Assembly (NCBI GenBank): GCA_017562135.1
Contig: QEYB01000448.1
Span: 1,178,001 to 1,242,000 of the forward strand
From: Dipylidium caninum
Taxonomy: Eukaryota > Platyhelminthes > Cestoda > Cyclophyllidea > Dipylidiidae
DNA length: 64,000 nt
Direction of reading: 5' to 3'
The notes beneath the pieces were generated by a model. The model did not search any database and had not been told where the DNA came from. It worked only from the letters and a program-made list of their open reading frames with translations. Made by a program: the position numbers and the translations under genes. Position 1 is the stretch's first letter. Every line of letters starts with the position of its first letter. This document shows positions 39,096 through 52,989 of the stretch, piece by piece.

Positions 39096-39636
39096 CGAAA
39101 GGAGGTTCAACGTCCCTTTCGAAAGTTTTTAGGTTCTTAAGCCCCCTTTGTTTTTCTGAAAAGGATCTCTGTTAGTGCATCACCAAGCGCCGTAGTGAAA
39201 AGTTGTTGAAGTAGCCTGTCAACAACAGTATTTTAGAACTACGTAACCCAACTGCCTCATGGTAACCACTCAAATGGTTTCCGAACTCGTCTCCTCCAAT
39301 GCTGGTATTCGCAATAGTCGTAACTTCCTAATGAGCATGCAAAGACGAGAAAAGCAGATGAAAACAAATGGTGAAGGGAAAACTAAGGCTAATACATTTT
39401 TGTCCACGTCAAAACCCTAACTATCTTCGCACGCCCGACTTCTCTACCAGATACCAGGCCGAAAGCACGCTACAATGGTGTCGACTCCTTTTGAGCGGAA
39501 GAAGTAATTCAGAAACACCTTTTGAGATTTTATATTGCAGCCGTCCCCTCAAAGTTATACATTCATGATGGTGATTGGAAAAGGAAAGATGTTGCAAATC
39601 TCCGCTATTGTACCCACTTTCGTCATGCGCCCACAG

Positions 39637-39729
39637 AGGAAAATAAGGTGCCAAAGAAGAGAAAAAAGAAGTACCAAGGGAAATGCCTCTTCATTGGAAC
39701 CAGAACTACAGAAAAGAATTTCACAACAG
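39637..39729 (+). other. 93 bp exon candidate with basic motif
   Basis: It is bounded by CGCCCACAG and CAG/GTAGAA. It is open in two frames. In the phase 1-1 frame it encodes KVPKKRKKKYQGK, a strong nuclear-localisation-like basic cluster. In the phase 0 frame it is Arg-rich with LEPELQKRISQQ and can continue to a stop codon at about 39763. The correct frame cannot be decided from sequence alone. Confidence 0.22.
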
Positions 39730-42700
39730 GTAGAAATTGAAATAGTTCGACCCGATAGGCCTTGAAACTCTGAAGGCATCATTAACACGCACAAGTGGTG
39801 TGATTTCGGTGTGACTTAACCAAACACACGAATCCACCCGGCGTTCTCAAGGACAGTGTTTGTTTTGCGCACATACACCGGACCTTCTGATTATTTTTGA
39901 ACATTAAAAACTATTTATAGCTAACTGCTCTCTCGGTCAACAATAATTGGCATTTTCACCACTCTCGGTACAAAAAATTTGGATATGGATTCCTACTGTT
40001 CCACCGTGTCTCCCTACGTTAGAGGGAAAGAGCGACTGGCAATAAACCTTTTTCTACCAACGTGCAACCGTAATAAATGACCTACTATGAGAGACTTTCT
40101 AATGAATTTCATGAGATGTCGACATGCCGGTTCGAAAATCTTCCCATTCACATGATACATGTTCCAGTAGCAATGAGGATTTATTTCGTCAAGAATTAGC
40201 GGCGGAAAAAGATAACGTAAAAATGGGAAGGAATCGTGTGATCCTCATTTGAGGGTGTTTAGTGGAAACACTTGACCATTTGACGAACAATAAGCTGTGT
40301 TACCCTGGTGAAGGAGAGGTTTATCGAGCTATGACAAGCTTTATGCTGAAACGAGTGACAATTTAGCCCCATAAGGTGTTTAATTCCTTGCCAACTTTCA
40401 AGAATTTTATCGCTAACTCACGTAACACTGTGGAACCATAGTGTTATTTATTCCTACTAGAAGTTACAAGAATTACCTCATTTGTCATTAATTGGGACGT
40501 TGCCTATTTCTATTTGCCGATTTATACATACAGGCTAATTCAAACAACCAACACAGTTCTATTTGCCGCCCCACCCACAGCCTCCAATGCTAAGAGGCTA
40601 TTTAATGCCCTAGAACCGGTCTACTTTGCCTTTTATAGTGCTCGCAGTGAGATTGCGGTTGGTTTATTAGCCCTGTACATTGCGGGTAGTCAGTGCGTGA
40701 AACAGGAGATAGCAGGCAGCTGTGGAACTTTTCCCATAGCTATGCACACTGTTTGGGCGTATCAATGATCGTAAAATTTCACTACTTAAAGCAAAAAAGT
40801 AACAACAAATTAATATTGTCTGATTGAAGGTTTTCTCACAATGTGCTTTGGTCCACGCATTTCTAAACAGAAGTAAATTATTAACACTATAACGATAATA
40901 AAAGCTAGTGTTTGAGGCCGGCTTCTAAATACCTTCGTAATACCGATTTATTTCTTGGTTAGTTTTACTATCGACGTGCAAGAAACCAACACCGGCATTG
41001 ACATTAATGCCGCCCTTTAAGCCGTTGCTGATCAGTAAATGCCTCTCGTCGATTGTGGATCAGCTATTCAATAGTATTAGACTATAGGAGCAAAAGCGGG
41101 AAGCCAAGGTCCACAAATCAGTGTTTACCAAGACCTAAAAGCAGTGATTGGCGTCAGAACAATGCCCAAAACTTTAAGTCTTATCCAGAAAAGCACCCGC
41201 AAAATGTGGGTGTCAAGATGTATTTCGAATCAGTGTAGAAGTTCTCTTTTCACCCGTTCGAGTCTAAAAAGAAATTTTCTTCAGCCAAGCATAACTCACG
41301 CTACGTAATATTTGCAGAATCAAAGACCCCTAACTTGGGAAAATTGAGAGGATTACTTTCATCTGACAGTGAGGCGGTAATTTTAATAAAACCAACGTTG
41401 CCTTGGCAACCTCATTTGTATGGGTTTCATGCGTCAGGGTTCTATAGAAGATTCATTTTTCGTGGAAATAAAGGCAGACTCAGCCGCCGCAGCAAAATAG
41501 CTTGTTTGTGGTGCTAGTGCCAGATACATTCGTGGAAAGAGGCCTCGTTCACCTTGCGAAAATCCGCTGGCTTTGGGGAAATCACACGATGCGCCGTAAA
41601 TTCCAAAATTAGATTGGCAAACCCATTTAAGTAGGGTTTAACCCGGTCTTTACAGCCAATCTTGATGATCGAAGTCTGCCATGTATTTTTGGGTATTTTA
41701 ACGGCAATTTGATTGTCCAAAGTGTACTCCCTTGATAGACATTTGGCTGTTTCGCCATTAATACATTCAGAATCTATCAGAAAGCAAATTCGAGGAGGAT
41801 TCTCCCTCACCTAGTCATATTCCCCGTCGCGCATAGTTGCACCAACAAAGTTGATTTTCTTAACGCTCGCTCTGGCTAAAACACCACCTACTTCTGATTG
41901 GGTGGCCACATTTTTCACATTACTTAATTTTTAAATTTTGGCTAAGCCCAGGCATCTTTTATCCCCTACTGACCGGTACCAAATCAGTGACTTATGATCG
42001 TTGCCACAGCTTCACCGAACTTGTTTGACTTTGATCACAGCGTCCAACAAATTTGACTGCCCATGCTGTATCACGCAGATGTGGCTCTACCGCAAATATC
42101 CTTCTATGCGGTTTTCTAATCTATGGCCTTAAACGCCGCCTCTTAAGTTCGGCAGTTTCGTGGATGGATCTCGTGTCAACGCGCTGGAACCCACCCATCA
42201 AGTTGTTGGCACGGCCTTACTTCATACCTCGCAACCGTTTCGGTGCTCTCGTGGATTTATCTTCGTGTCGAAAAGCGACGTCCCTATTACTCACTCCGCG
42301 TTGAAGAGATCTGTGAAAAGCCCTTCGAATTTTCACACTCCATCGAAGTGCAATACGAAAAGTAAGTGCGAATTGAACGAATTTGTGTGCCACCGGATGA
42401 AGAAGTTAAAACTCTCCCCTCCGGTGAACCGGATTGAACAGGAATACAGTGAGATATTTGCCAGGTTGTTCATTACTTGTTTTTCACACTGGGGAGCTAA
42501 AAAAGACACTTTTCAAAATATGACTACCTCGTTTGCACACTTTTCATTTTCGGTTTTCGGTCCGTGGGATGAGGACTTTGGTACGTGAAAATGTGCCCAA
42601 AAAGTGTTAGAAACCATCAACTGTCGCGTGTTTAGTGTCACAAACTATTGTGTATTACTCGATATCGAGTAATCCACCCTTTTTCACTATTTGTGGAGAA

Positions 42701-44460
42701 GGAGATCATAGGGAGGAGGAAATGAAGGATTAAACTGAGGAGAAATCATTTCGAGTTCTGTGTAAATGTGTTATCTCTGGATTTCTTGTTAATAAATGCC
42801 ATTTATTCGTGGGAAAAAGCATTTTGAAATGTGCAGATTCACGACTACGAGGCGTGAGTGGCTTTCGCTCGGCCACATTTCCGGCCTGAGAGTGGGCGAC
42901 TTCACCAACCTTACCGCTACTTTGTTGCGTGGATGGGCGGAGACAATAACTTCTGCCATGCCAAGGTCTTCTTCTGCGCAAAGGATCTTCACTCGATCGG
43001 TCCGCCCTGACCAAGCTGCACCGAGAGGCTTTTGTTCTGCCCTACGTGATTCCACTTTAAGTCTTCATTTTGGTGCACGAAACATTCACGGATGCTAAAT
43101 CGTGGGATGTCACAACACTTACTCACATGGTGAGAAAGCGAAAATCCATGAATGGGTCTAACACCACCATCGCCATTCCTTTGACGATTCTTGGTCATTT
43201 GGAACCAAGCATCCCGTGATCGTCGTTCTAGACACGACGCTTTGCGGTCACCTTTGTGGCCATTCGTTTAAGTCAAGCGATCCTATTATTATCCAGGAAG
43301 CAATGTCGTTTCACTGTCACATGCCCGTGAGTGGAGGCTGTAACCGGACGGTGGAGAAGCATTGCACGAAGCCTCGAGTCTTGAACGACAAAGTCTGAAG
43401 ACAACGGCCCAAGCTTCAAGTCACTAAGATAGTGTCTTCGTGTATGGGAGGAACTTTCAAGACTAACACTCAATTTCGACCAATTCACGGATCGGTTGGC
43501 CAGTGCCTTACAAGTGAATTGGTAGGAACATGCGCTACGAAGCCTCTCGTGCCCTGACAAACTAACCTATGCTCTCTCCTCTCCTGCGCAAGTAAAACGT
43601 TTGAGTGGACTCATAAAACACAAAAGAAGGAGGACCCAGCGGCGGCACAGGCTATCATGCGGACCGGAAGGTCCCACTGCACTGTTGTTCCACGGTGTCG
43701 GTGTTACATCACGTGCGCTCCACCTCTCGGGTGATCCGATTTTCAGCTGTTTTTTATGATAATCGCTGAAAAACTTTTGAGCTGCATTGCGCAACTTTCG
43801 CGCCAAAAATAGTGCATAAAAGTGTGGAGGTGACGATATGTTGCATCATATGGACGCACTTTAAAACGAATCCCACACCTTTCTTAAGTGGTACAAAGTA
43901 GACTCTTCCAACAGCCATGGGGAGGAGGTACATCATCAGTACAAAAACTGCTTGCTATTTATCTACAAACGGAAAAAACACTTGTATTCGTAGGCAAGAC
44001 GACGGATACAAAAGACGGGCAGAGTGCGCAAGTCTAAAAGCGTCGCTTTCAGTGTAAGTGGGCGGTAGCGATGGATTGCGAGGCAATTGAGCTTGCTTAA
44101 GTGGATGTCAGGAGTCCCGGCTCACAGAGCAACCAGAAGACTTCAGTGGCCTCGTTTCGGCGGAGACTCTGGCCACATGCGCTGGGTCGCCTCCGCCGGC
44201 AGGCATTGGGTACGTGGACCGCGGATAGGGAGATGTTGCAGGGGATAAGATGCCGTACGTTTAATGATCTCCGCGCGAGCGGGGCAGTTGAAAGCCCAAA
44301 AAGTCCCAAGTGGTTCCGATCGCGTAGCGACCGAATCTCGCTGAAGTAGGCTTAACAAAGTTCAAGAGGAGCAAGAATTTGCGTACCAGTCCCACTTTCA
44401 TCCTCAAAGTGCCTATTTTCGCCATCTGCTCCTACGATGCCGCTACCGTTTCATTTTTAG

Positions 44461-44553
44461 GGATTGTGGCAGGTGTTAGTGGACCCCAGCACGACAGTTG
44501 TGCACTTTCAACTCCAGCTGCGCGGAAAAGGCAGCCGAGTGCCACGCAGACAA
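44461..44553 (+). other. 93 bp exon candidate upstream of phosphatase A
   Basis: A good acceptor (GTTTCATTTTTAG) and a very strong donor (GACAA/GTAAGTG) flank 93 bp that enter and leave in phase 1. The frame encodes a Ser/Ala/Gln-rich segment (CALSTPAARKRQPSATQT). It would splice in frame to an acceptor at 45861 (CGCGACAAG) that leads into the phosphatase frame, so it may be part of that gene's N-terminal region. Confidence 0.3.
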
Positions 44554-45962
44554 GTAAGTGAAAAGAAACGACTTTGTCACCACCGCAACATAATTAAAAT
44601 CGGCTCTAAAAGAGTTTGACAGAAGTCCTTGCCTGTCGCCGGTTATACGGGAAAAGTGCTCTCATTTCGGCCAACAACCGGATGGTGTGAAGGCGCATCC
44701 AACACCAGGCGATGGGTAGCGAGCAGTTTGAAACAGACATTTAAGTGTTCTACGCTACTCGAGGCCTCTCTGTTCGCCACACGCCGTAAAACTATCCTAA
44801 TTGCAATTAATCTAAAGAGTGTCATAAAAATGCACCAACCCTTTGGCATCGAATTCTCATGCACACTGCAATAAAGGCGGTTTGTTTTGTCTCTCGCATT
44901 ACATAAGTGCGATTGGAGAAAGATCTGATTCACTCGATAGTTCCAAAATTAGCTCTCTGACCTTCGTTAGATGGAAGTAGGTTGCATCCTCTTTGCGATC
45001 TTAAAATAGCGAGCAATTTTAGTTGGACGCGAGAAAGTAATACAGATGTTGGCGCCCGAGAAAATGGGTTATTTGCGCTAGCAGGGGGGGAGAGCATCGA
45101 AGCCCTATGGAGGCTCTCGAGGCGACAGGAAACTCTTAATGGCGACGTGGAAAATAGACTGGCACGCAGCACTTTTGGCTGCCATTTGGTACAGACACAA
45201 GAGGTGATGGGGATTTGAATTTCACTAAGCGTGTGCATTCCATCAAAAAGAGTTAGATTGTTAAGATTTAAACCTGTGAATGTGTACGAATAGCGAGTTG
45301 ATTGGTTCCATACAAACCAATTGAATTGAAGATGGTTTAATATAAGCGATCGTGTGGTGTATCTGGCGCATCATCTTGGCATTCGTGTTATACCTCTCAA
45401 TGCAATTTGTACAGACGCAAAAATATCACCAAGTGAACGCAGACGGTCAAAAGTGTCTGGTACTGTCGAGGCGCAGCAGGCGAGGGATAGAGGCGTTTGG
45501 ACTTGTGCAAACACACCCAGACACCGTCACTCAGGAGAGGAAAAAGGCGACGCGACTCCTCCGCTTCTTTTGCCAAAATCCTCCAATTCTCTCCATTCCC
45601 AAAGTGGAGTTACTCACTTGGTTGACCGTTGCTTGTGGCAACCTGCACAGTCTCTTACCAGCGCCCCATGAACTAGTCTCGCCGGCAGGAAATAAGCAAT
45701 TATCATGCCCTGTGGGTGAGTTTTTGGATTAGTGTGTTAAAAATGACTTTTATCATGTCTTAAGGTAAAGTTAATATTGCCTATTAAAGTAAGCATATAC
45801 GGTGCAATTCAATACTTCAGACAATGCAGTGACCGTAACTTTTTCCCTCTCCCGCGACAAGGTGAGGCGAATTTGGCCAAAAGTGACCGACTTCCATCGC
45901 CAGGTGGGAGCGAGACAAAGGCGTCTTTGGGGAGAAATAAGAGTCTCTTTGAGAGACGAAGC

Positions 45963-47413
45963 ATGAAAATGAAGAAGTTTAAACCTATCCTGGACATACC
46001 AAAGCTACAGCACACTTCAGTCGTGTCGCCTGCAGGGGAGCCCGATGTCTCGCAGATCCTCGACTTCCTCTACCTCGGTGCGTTCCCAACTTAAAGCTAT
46101 CCAAATTCTTCTGCCTAACAATTATCATGGAGCATTATGCTCGCCCAGGAAATGCTCGAGATTCGAGGAATGCCAAAATGATAGAGGAGAAGGGCATCAC
46201 TCACATTGTCAATGCAACCTGCGGGCAGCCCAACCTCTTCGAGGAGAACGGCAAAATTAATTACCTCCGCGTCGCTGTGCATGACGACAACGAGGCCGAT
46301 CTGATGCCACATTTCAAACCAGTGAACGAGTACATCGGTTAGTGCAACACTCGTCATTTAGGGGCATTCGCAGGAGTTGACCCAATCTCGCCCACGGCAC
46401 AGACGAACAAACTGCGTTAGAGTTGCGTGAGAATGCGGAGAAATCCCGTTGTCTGGGGATAGTTTGGGTTCCCGTAGATTTTCTTTAACCGGTTCATCGT
46501 CGGTCGGGCTGGGCAAACCGATCAACAGCAGCGGTGCACACGCCGGTGCGCCCCGCCTGTGGGTTCGAACAGCATGGAGGAAAGTAGGACGGCAACTCAT
46601 CCTCTAAGCTGTGCCATTCGCCGGCGCCCCGAGCTCCACACGTGTGTACGAAATATGTCTACTCATTTGAAGCTGTTTCAGACAGACACTCAATTAAGGG
46701 CTAAAGAAGACCTAACATCTATTTATCTCATTTAAGCGCATTTGACAGTTAGGGCTAAACGAGGCCGTAAATTGCGTAAACTGTGACAATTGCAAACATC
46801 GTCTCACTGCAAGTAGACCTAATGTCCAACTGGTTGGAGATATTCACCCTTTTATAAATATTGAGAGGGTTTTGGACCACACCACCGAGATCGCTTATGA
46901 ATAACAGCAACCGGACAAGGGCGCTCTACAACCAGTGTCCTCTCTCAGAGAGGTTCCACATCTTCAGTTTCCTCTCTCTGTACAGATGAGGTCGCGCGAT
47001 CTGGCGGACAGGTGTTAGTGCACTGTCAGGCGGGGATTTCGCGTTCGCCGAGTCTGGTAATCGCCTACATTGTGGCGCATTCAACGCTCTCCGTGATGGA
47101 GGCCTTCGCACTAGTTAACCATCTGCGAACGGTGGTCGCACCCAGTCTGCACTTCTTTGGCCAGTTGGAATGTTTTCAGGCCTCTCTCAGGCCGAGTCCT
47201 GGTCCCCTCATCAATGCCGTGCCAGGTCCTCTCCTTGTCGGAGAAGGCGACTATGTAGAGGCGATGATTGCTCGGCGCTGGAGAGACTTCCAATTCTGTT
47301 CACCGTCGCCAACACATCGTCTCCTACCTTCCAATAATTACTACTGTAAAATCATCAATGTTAGAACACGTCAATTACACAGAACCTACTTTCGACCACT
47401 TTCCTCCATGTAA
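45963..47413 (+). CDS. Dual-specificity (MKP-like) protein phosphatase, copy A
   Basis: Exons 45963-46077, 46149-46337 and 46986-47413 join in phase 1 and give 243 residues from the ATG at 45963. The catalytic domain starts at QILDFLYLGNARDS, continues through GITHIVNATC and a general-acid loop (VAVHDDNEADL), and holds the signature VHCQAGISRSPSLVIAYI, with Cys115 nucleophile and Arg121. The segment SLHFFGQLECF matches the NFMGQL region of MAP-kinase phosphatases more than small DUSPs. It should dephosphorylate Thr/Tyr residues, probably of a MAPK. The frame stays open upstream to 45747, and the paralogue shares residues upstream of this ATG (SLFERRS versus SLSERRS), so the real protein probably begins further 5'. 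A basic cluster (RRSMKMKKFKP) just before the domain could be a kinase-interaction motif. About 100 unrelated residues follow the domain. Confidence 0.85.
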
Positions 47414-50400
47414 ATCGTCCCGAAAAATCACCGAATAGATGCTTCAGCAGCAGAGGAGTTCTGAGAGTGTCCTGTGTCCCACCAACAGACGATGCAGTGT
47501 ATTCCATCACAGTGCTTCTGATCCCGTGGATTTGGTTCTGAGGCACCTGAAATAACTGCATAGTATAGTTGTTTAAGAGTTAGACGTGACTTTTCTCGAG
47601 CGCTAACATCGGAAAATTGTGCCCCAGTGAACACTTTTGATGATGGCAATTGGCAAAACTTTTTACGCAGTATGCGATCTTCAAATTCACATTCGTTCCT
47701 CCTTCTTCGCCGCGCCAACAACGCCCCCGTCTGCTTTCACTCATATGTGCCTCTTCAAAGTATTTTTGGGCGCGACGCGTAGGCTTTAAGCCAGGAAGTG
47801 TTTTTTACTAGGTATTCTGGCATAAACACCTACGGAGAAGAATGCAGATGTAGAATGAATGGAAAAAAATGGCTCTCAGAAAGCTCTTATGTAGTGGCAG
47901 ACTGTAGGGCAAAATGGAAGAGGTCTTTGGGGTTTAGTTGCTCCATAAGTGGCTCAAGTCCAAAGTCGAGTGAACTACCAAAGAAAAACATGGAACACGA
48001 GAAATAACCGTGTTCCGACCATTGCCGAGACGCGGACATGTATTAAATGGCGAAATGGGTTGCAGTAGGCGAAAGAATGTGTGGCAGGGTCGGCGTGTTG
48101 TCCCGCCAGTGGGGTTCGCACGGAGGGGAGTGGAGACTCCACCACGTAGGCGGAATGGCAAAAGATAGAATGTCCTGCCGCAGTCTATATTTAATTCTTG
48201 CACATGTTAGTAAAATAAGATGTCATAAGGCAAAATTATGGGGGCTAATTGCACTAAAATGGTGCACATGTGATTCTTTGCGTGATGTATGTCCAGCCCT
48301 TAGAAGTTGAAAGAAGAGAAAGTAAAGGGTGACTTTTCATCCCTTCCAATGTGTGCTATCGGGAGAATATTTGGAGTCGTCATTTTATCTGATAGGAAAA
48401 GCGTTGTTTCACAAATGGGCCTCCTCAGTGAATCTTTTACGGCTGAAACGTGCCGACCTGCCAGCGACACTCCGGATTTCTCGATGGCCCAGCCTGGGAG
48501 CGAAGGCATGGAAGCGGTAGCGGTCGAAATGAACCTTCGAAAGGTTCTGATGGAGACTCAGTCAGGGGTAGAAATCATTTCCTCGGACCCAAGTGAAAGC
48601 TATGGTCATTTCCATTTGACCTAAGAAAGAGGTGAAACTTCTCGCGGAATGGTGGGAACGTTTACTGCTGTCCTCTGTTGCATTTCTCACAGTAAAGAAC
48701 TGAAGTGACCGCCCATGGGAACAGACATCCTCCATAAAATGCAATGACTATCATGAAAAACAGTTATTCCCTGCCATATTTCGACCTAACATCGACAAGT
48801 AGTCACTCTAGTTATTCGCCAAGATGAAAGAAGTCGGAGATAAATGAGTAGTCGACCTCAGTCATCTTAACGTGTCTGAGGCAGCATCGGCGTACATGGT
48901 GCATTTTCGTGACAAATTGCGATGCAATTACGGGCGTAGACTGTCACATCTACAGCATGAAATGCTTTCACAAACAATTGAAAAGAATCCCTGTGTTGCG
49001 TTTTGCCGTTGTGGGACACTAGTCAGAGACGATCATTGCTTCGGGGACTTAATCTCACCGCGAGCGGATGGCGTGAAGTGAGTTCTGCCTATTTCTAGGC
49101 CATCACACAGAATAATCGTGGACTTATACACTTCGCAGGTGATTGCTTCTAGTCTATTCTATTTTTCGCCGATGGTTGTGCTGTCCCACCCACACAGACG
49201 TGTCACCCGCTGTCACCCACTATTCAAACAGACGTAAGTCGAACGTCATATTTCCGAAGTCACCATCGACTTAGGCGCACGTGAGAAACGCAGCCTACCC
49301 ATAAGAGAGCTGAAATTTTTTCCTTTCGTTGGAAATTCTCAAAGTTCAACAGAACTGAACGCCTAATCTTTGACAAAACATCTTCTAGCCTCTTCGAATT
49401 GCTAACTGCTCGTGATTATGGAATAAACTAAAGAAGACTGGAAAGGCACGTGAAGACTCCCCTCTATTGAGGCTCACGCATTTCGTGTTGCGTCATCAGT
49501 TTGTGAAAGAGTGTTGAGAGTCACCCGAGAGGACACGAGAATGAAAGGCCTCCGTATCAACGACCCAGTGGCTCCGGTGAACCCCTTAACTCACGAGACT
49601 GAGCAGTGTATTGCCTTTACGCTGGCGGTGGTGTCAACTCAGGGAAAATCCCCTTGATAGTGTTTCCAGGCTCTGGGGTCAGACAATCTTCAATGAGATT
49701 TTATTATATTTGAAATCAGGGAGCTTCCCTCTCGACCCTTAAGAAACATGCAAGAAATGGCGACATGGTGAGTCTGAAGTTGAGGGAGCGCCCTTAGTTT
49801 ACACACGAGGACCACAAGAACTGGGCGGCAACGACGGCAACAACACCATCCTAGAATCAAAGGGTATTCGACGCAAGTCTAACTTCTCCCCCACTTTCCT
49901 TCTGGCTCGAAGAATGAGTGTCAAGTTATTCTTAGCTCTCATTTAAGACTAGTGATTCGAGGCTAATATTATTCACCCTTCATGTCTACGTAAGTATGAT
50001 GATGGTGACGATGATTCAAGTGTAGAATTTCCTTCAAGCAAGCAGCCTTTCCACTCATTTATTTATCTACTAACACGAGTTATCTAACCTCTCCAGAGAT
50101 GTAAACCACAGAATTTAGTAGTTTCACTTCACGTAGGGGCATATTGTCTGATGGAGCATTTAACTTCTACTCTTTAGTACAGTAAGTGTTCTGTGCAGGA
50201 GTATGTTGAAGGGTAACTTATGTTGCTATCCTTGAAACAAACTTTCTCGTGGATCCTCGACGGTAGTCTTTACCAGTAGCATTCCAGCGGAGGCGCTTGT
50301 CCTCCCCTAAAACTTGAATACTCCCGTCGGTCTGTTTATGCCATCAGTAGAGCACAGATTCGGGGATGCAGTGACATTTTGGATGGACAGTTCGAGCGTA

Positions 50401-52989
50401 GTGTTGGATCTCAAGCCCCGACTACAGGCGCTGTGTAGAAGCCTCGTGGCATCGAGAAGTTTTGCGGTGAAATTTCCCACCGACTCATTTTACATGAGCA
50501 TTCCAGGGGATGGCCTCCCCGGGACTAACATTCCGAGCGGTAGCACAACTGATCCCTTTAAATCTGCAGGTTGTTCTGATAGCGTCCTGAATTTTCTACA
50601 AAACTACAACCATTTTAGGCTGTTATACAAAAATTGACATTTTTGGCATACGAATAAAAGGCATAATTGTAGACAAAAGGGCCATAATGAGTTGAGAGGT
50701 GACGGTGACCGCGAGGAGTGAAAAAGAAAAACGTCTTTTGCACATCTTCTACTTTCTTGAGGCGGCATATTTCCCTAGTCAGCTCACCGGGGCTAATGTG
50801 ATCCTCGGCTGATTTCGAGCGCATTCCCTTCGTCGGTCAACATTCCTGTCACATTTCTGTAGGGCTTAAGAGAGAGTTTTTATCCGCTCCTTTCGTCAAC
50901 ATTGGTCTGTCCCAAAGCACATAATATCAAATTATCCCTATGAAATGTAATTTTAAGTACTGTTGTTGCATCGCACTTTAGAGGGAAAAGGTTAATTCTA
51001 CACGGAGGTGTCTTGTCGAGACTTCCACACCATACACCGCCTCGTATGAGAATTACTTCACCCACTCATTCGGAACCAGGGAGAACGAGGGCGGCCTTCT
51101 ACCTCGAAAGCGCAGGACATCGGCCCGTCCTTAGGCCACGGCCATGGAAGGAGTGGAACAGCCACTAGGAAATTATGTCCCAAAACCCTCGTATGGTTAA
51201 TTAACAGGAGTGAGAAAGGCCTCAGTAATCCTTCTCCAGATTCAGTGGCATTCTTCCATGGAAGAGAAAGATGCTAGGAAAGATGGCTGAAAGTTTGAAG
51301 ATGGGGTGCCACCAACCGTCGGGTTAATGAAACTCGTTCTTTTCCACTTCGAGGGTGTCAGCCCACGAAAGGGTTGCCCCACTGGAGGCGAGAAAATCAG
51401 CATGTCCCGTGAAATGCGGTTAATTTAGCCTAGCGCTTTTCCAGCATATTCATTTATTTCTTGTTTCAAGCAGAAATTTGAGTTGATTCATAAAATGAGT
51501 AAAGCAAAGCCTTAAAATGTTAGGTTCTACCTCTTGACTAGAGAGAGTCTCCATTCCAGAGTGGGGAAAAGGGTAATTTGGTTATTTACAGCACCTCATC
51601 GCGCCGTTCTGGTGATAGTCTCTAACGCAGCCATGTCAAATGAGCAACTGCATTTTGGCCTGCAATGTGCCGGTGAGTGAATGGTATAACGGAAACCTTC
51701 AGCAAAAGCCATAATAGCTCTCGTTCTCGACGACGCCCACGTAAAGATTTTATGGCCCTACCTCTTAAAGAAAGAGTCTCCGTTAATGAGTTATTTTAAA
51801 GGTTACAATAAGTTATGATTTTTTGCGACGCCTATTTTGGGATTAGGCAATTGTAAGGTTCATTACAGAAGACCGCCTAGCTCATAACACCACCCACCTG
51901 CTGGTAGATTTCGCTTGGGAGAGAGGTTAATCTCCACTCCTTCTAATCAGGTTTACAAGGAGTATTTTCCCTGACCGGCAGCACCCTTGTGTCATCGTCA
52001 ACCTACACGCCTGGCTTAGGCTGGTCGGAGTGGCTGAGGTGATGTTTATCAAACTCTTTGATGGAGACGAATACCGCTTGTCATCGTTACCGGTCTTATT
52101 TTGCCTCTTGGCTGCACATAATCCAACCAGGTTGACATAACTGCATCTTACCACTCCCACTGTATTTTTTCCCTCTCCACCCTTGTGAGTGTGAAGTTAA
52201 TGAACCACAGTCAGAAGCGTCCCTACCCTCGTCTCGTTGCGTACATCATGATGAAGAGGAAGCAGGAGTTGGCACAAAACTGTTGTGTCTTAAATGGGCA
52301 AAAAATTAATTCAAAGACGCGTAGTCCTTATTCACACACTATAGCCTACTTTTGTCTTTTAAAGTAAGTAACGTTCCCTTTTATACTAGCTCGTGTTTCC
52401 GCGGTAAGACTTCGAGACCAAACTCTGTCACTGAGCTTAAAGTCGTACAGGCCTCTGAAAGGACCTATCAGGAATTCGGCAGGCGGGACGGAGTAAGGGA
52501 TCTTCGCTCAGACAAAGCGATAAGTTACTTCGCTTGTGTCAATTGCGCTGCCCCGCATTTGTCGCCGCGGCAATTAGTACAAGTGTGAAGAGCTTGAGTT
52601 GAGAGATCACCATGAAGTGTAACCCGTAAGTCTCCACACATGATAGAGTACCGTGAGAAGGCTATGCTTGCACTCAAAGTACATAGATTGCTATCTCATG
52701 ATTCGAGCCTGTTTGCCATCAAATCATCTCACTTTGTTGGCTTCGAGAAAACGCTATGAAGCATATTGAGGTGATATTAATGGTACACAGCAAGGCTCTC
52801 CCCACTCATCTCCCCACTAGGACGCACTAGCATTCCGAGTGATCTACTCGCCGACTCTCGCCACAATAGCCAAGAACAGTGGTGTTGAAAAAGGAGGCCA
52901 TTAAAACAATACTGTGTATTTGGGATTAAAATTATGAGGTAGTTGGAATGAACATGTGTCTATCTGTAGTAAAAGTCAGGAGTGCACTG
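47414..52989. other. Spacer between the convergent phosphatase genes
   Basis: This holds the 3' flanks of both phosphatases. Open frames such as 48307-48624 (+) and 50314-50637 (+) are short and show no domain. I see no long inverted repeat that would explain the convergent duplicate as a recent palindrome, and no transposon ORF. Confidence 0.45.

Larger units (their letters stand above)
35683..44460. other. Long region without a recognisable gene
   Basis: This separates the homeobox gene from phosphatase A. It contains exon candidates at 37529-37709, 39637-39729 and (just beyond) 44461-44553, a (GT)n tract at 38893-38907 and a CA/GA tract at 39068-39095. Longer open frames at 35984-36436 and 42160-42588 have no domain and competing frames on the other strand. 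Confidence 0.4.

Noticed and set aside
42160..42588. 142-codon ORF with a strong internal donor (AAAA/GTAAGTG at 42362)
   Set aside because: It starts at a GTG, has no recognised domain and overlaps another open plus-strand frame. The donor is attractive but I could not find a matching acceptor.
42730..43098. Overlapping open frames on both strands, including one with a natural-looking Tyr/Phe-rich stretch
   Set aside because: At least four frames are partly open. The most protein-like segments change frame midway, so no single model is supportable.
46550..46575. GGGTTCGAAC, resembling a tRNA B box
   Set aside because: No A box, acceptor stem or cloverleaf can be drawn around it; it lies in the second intron of phosphatase A.
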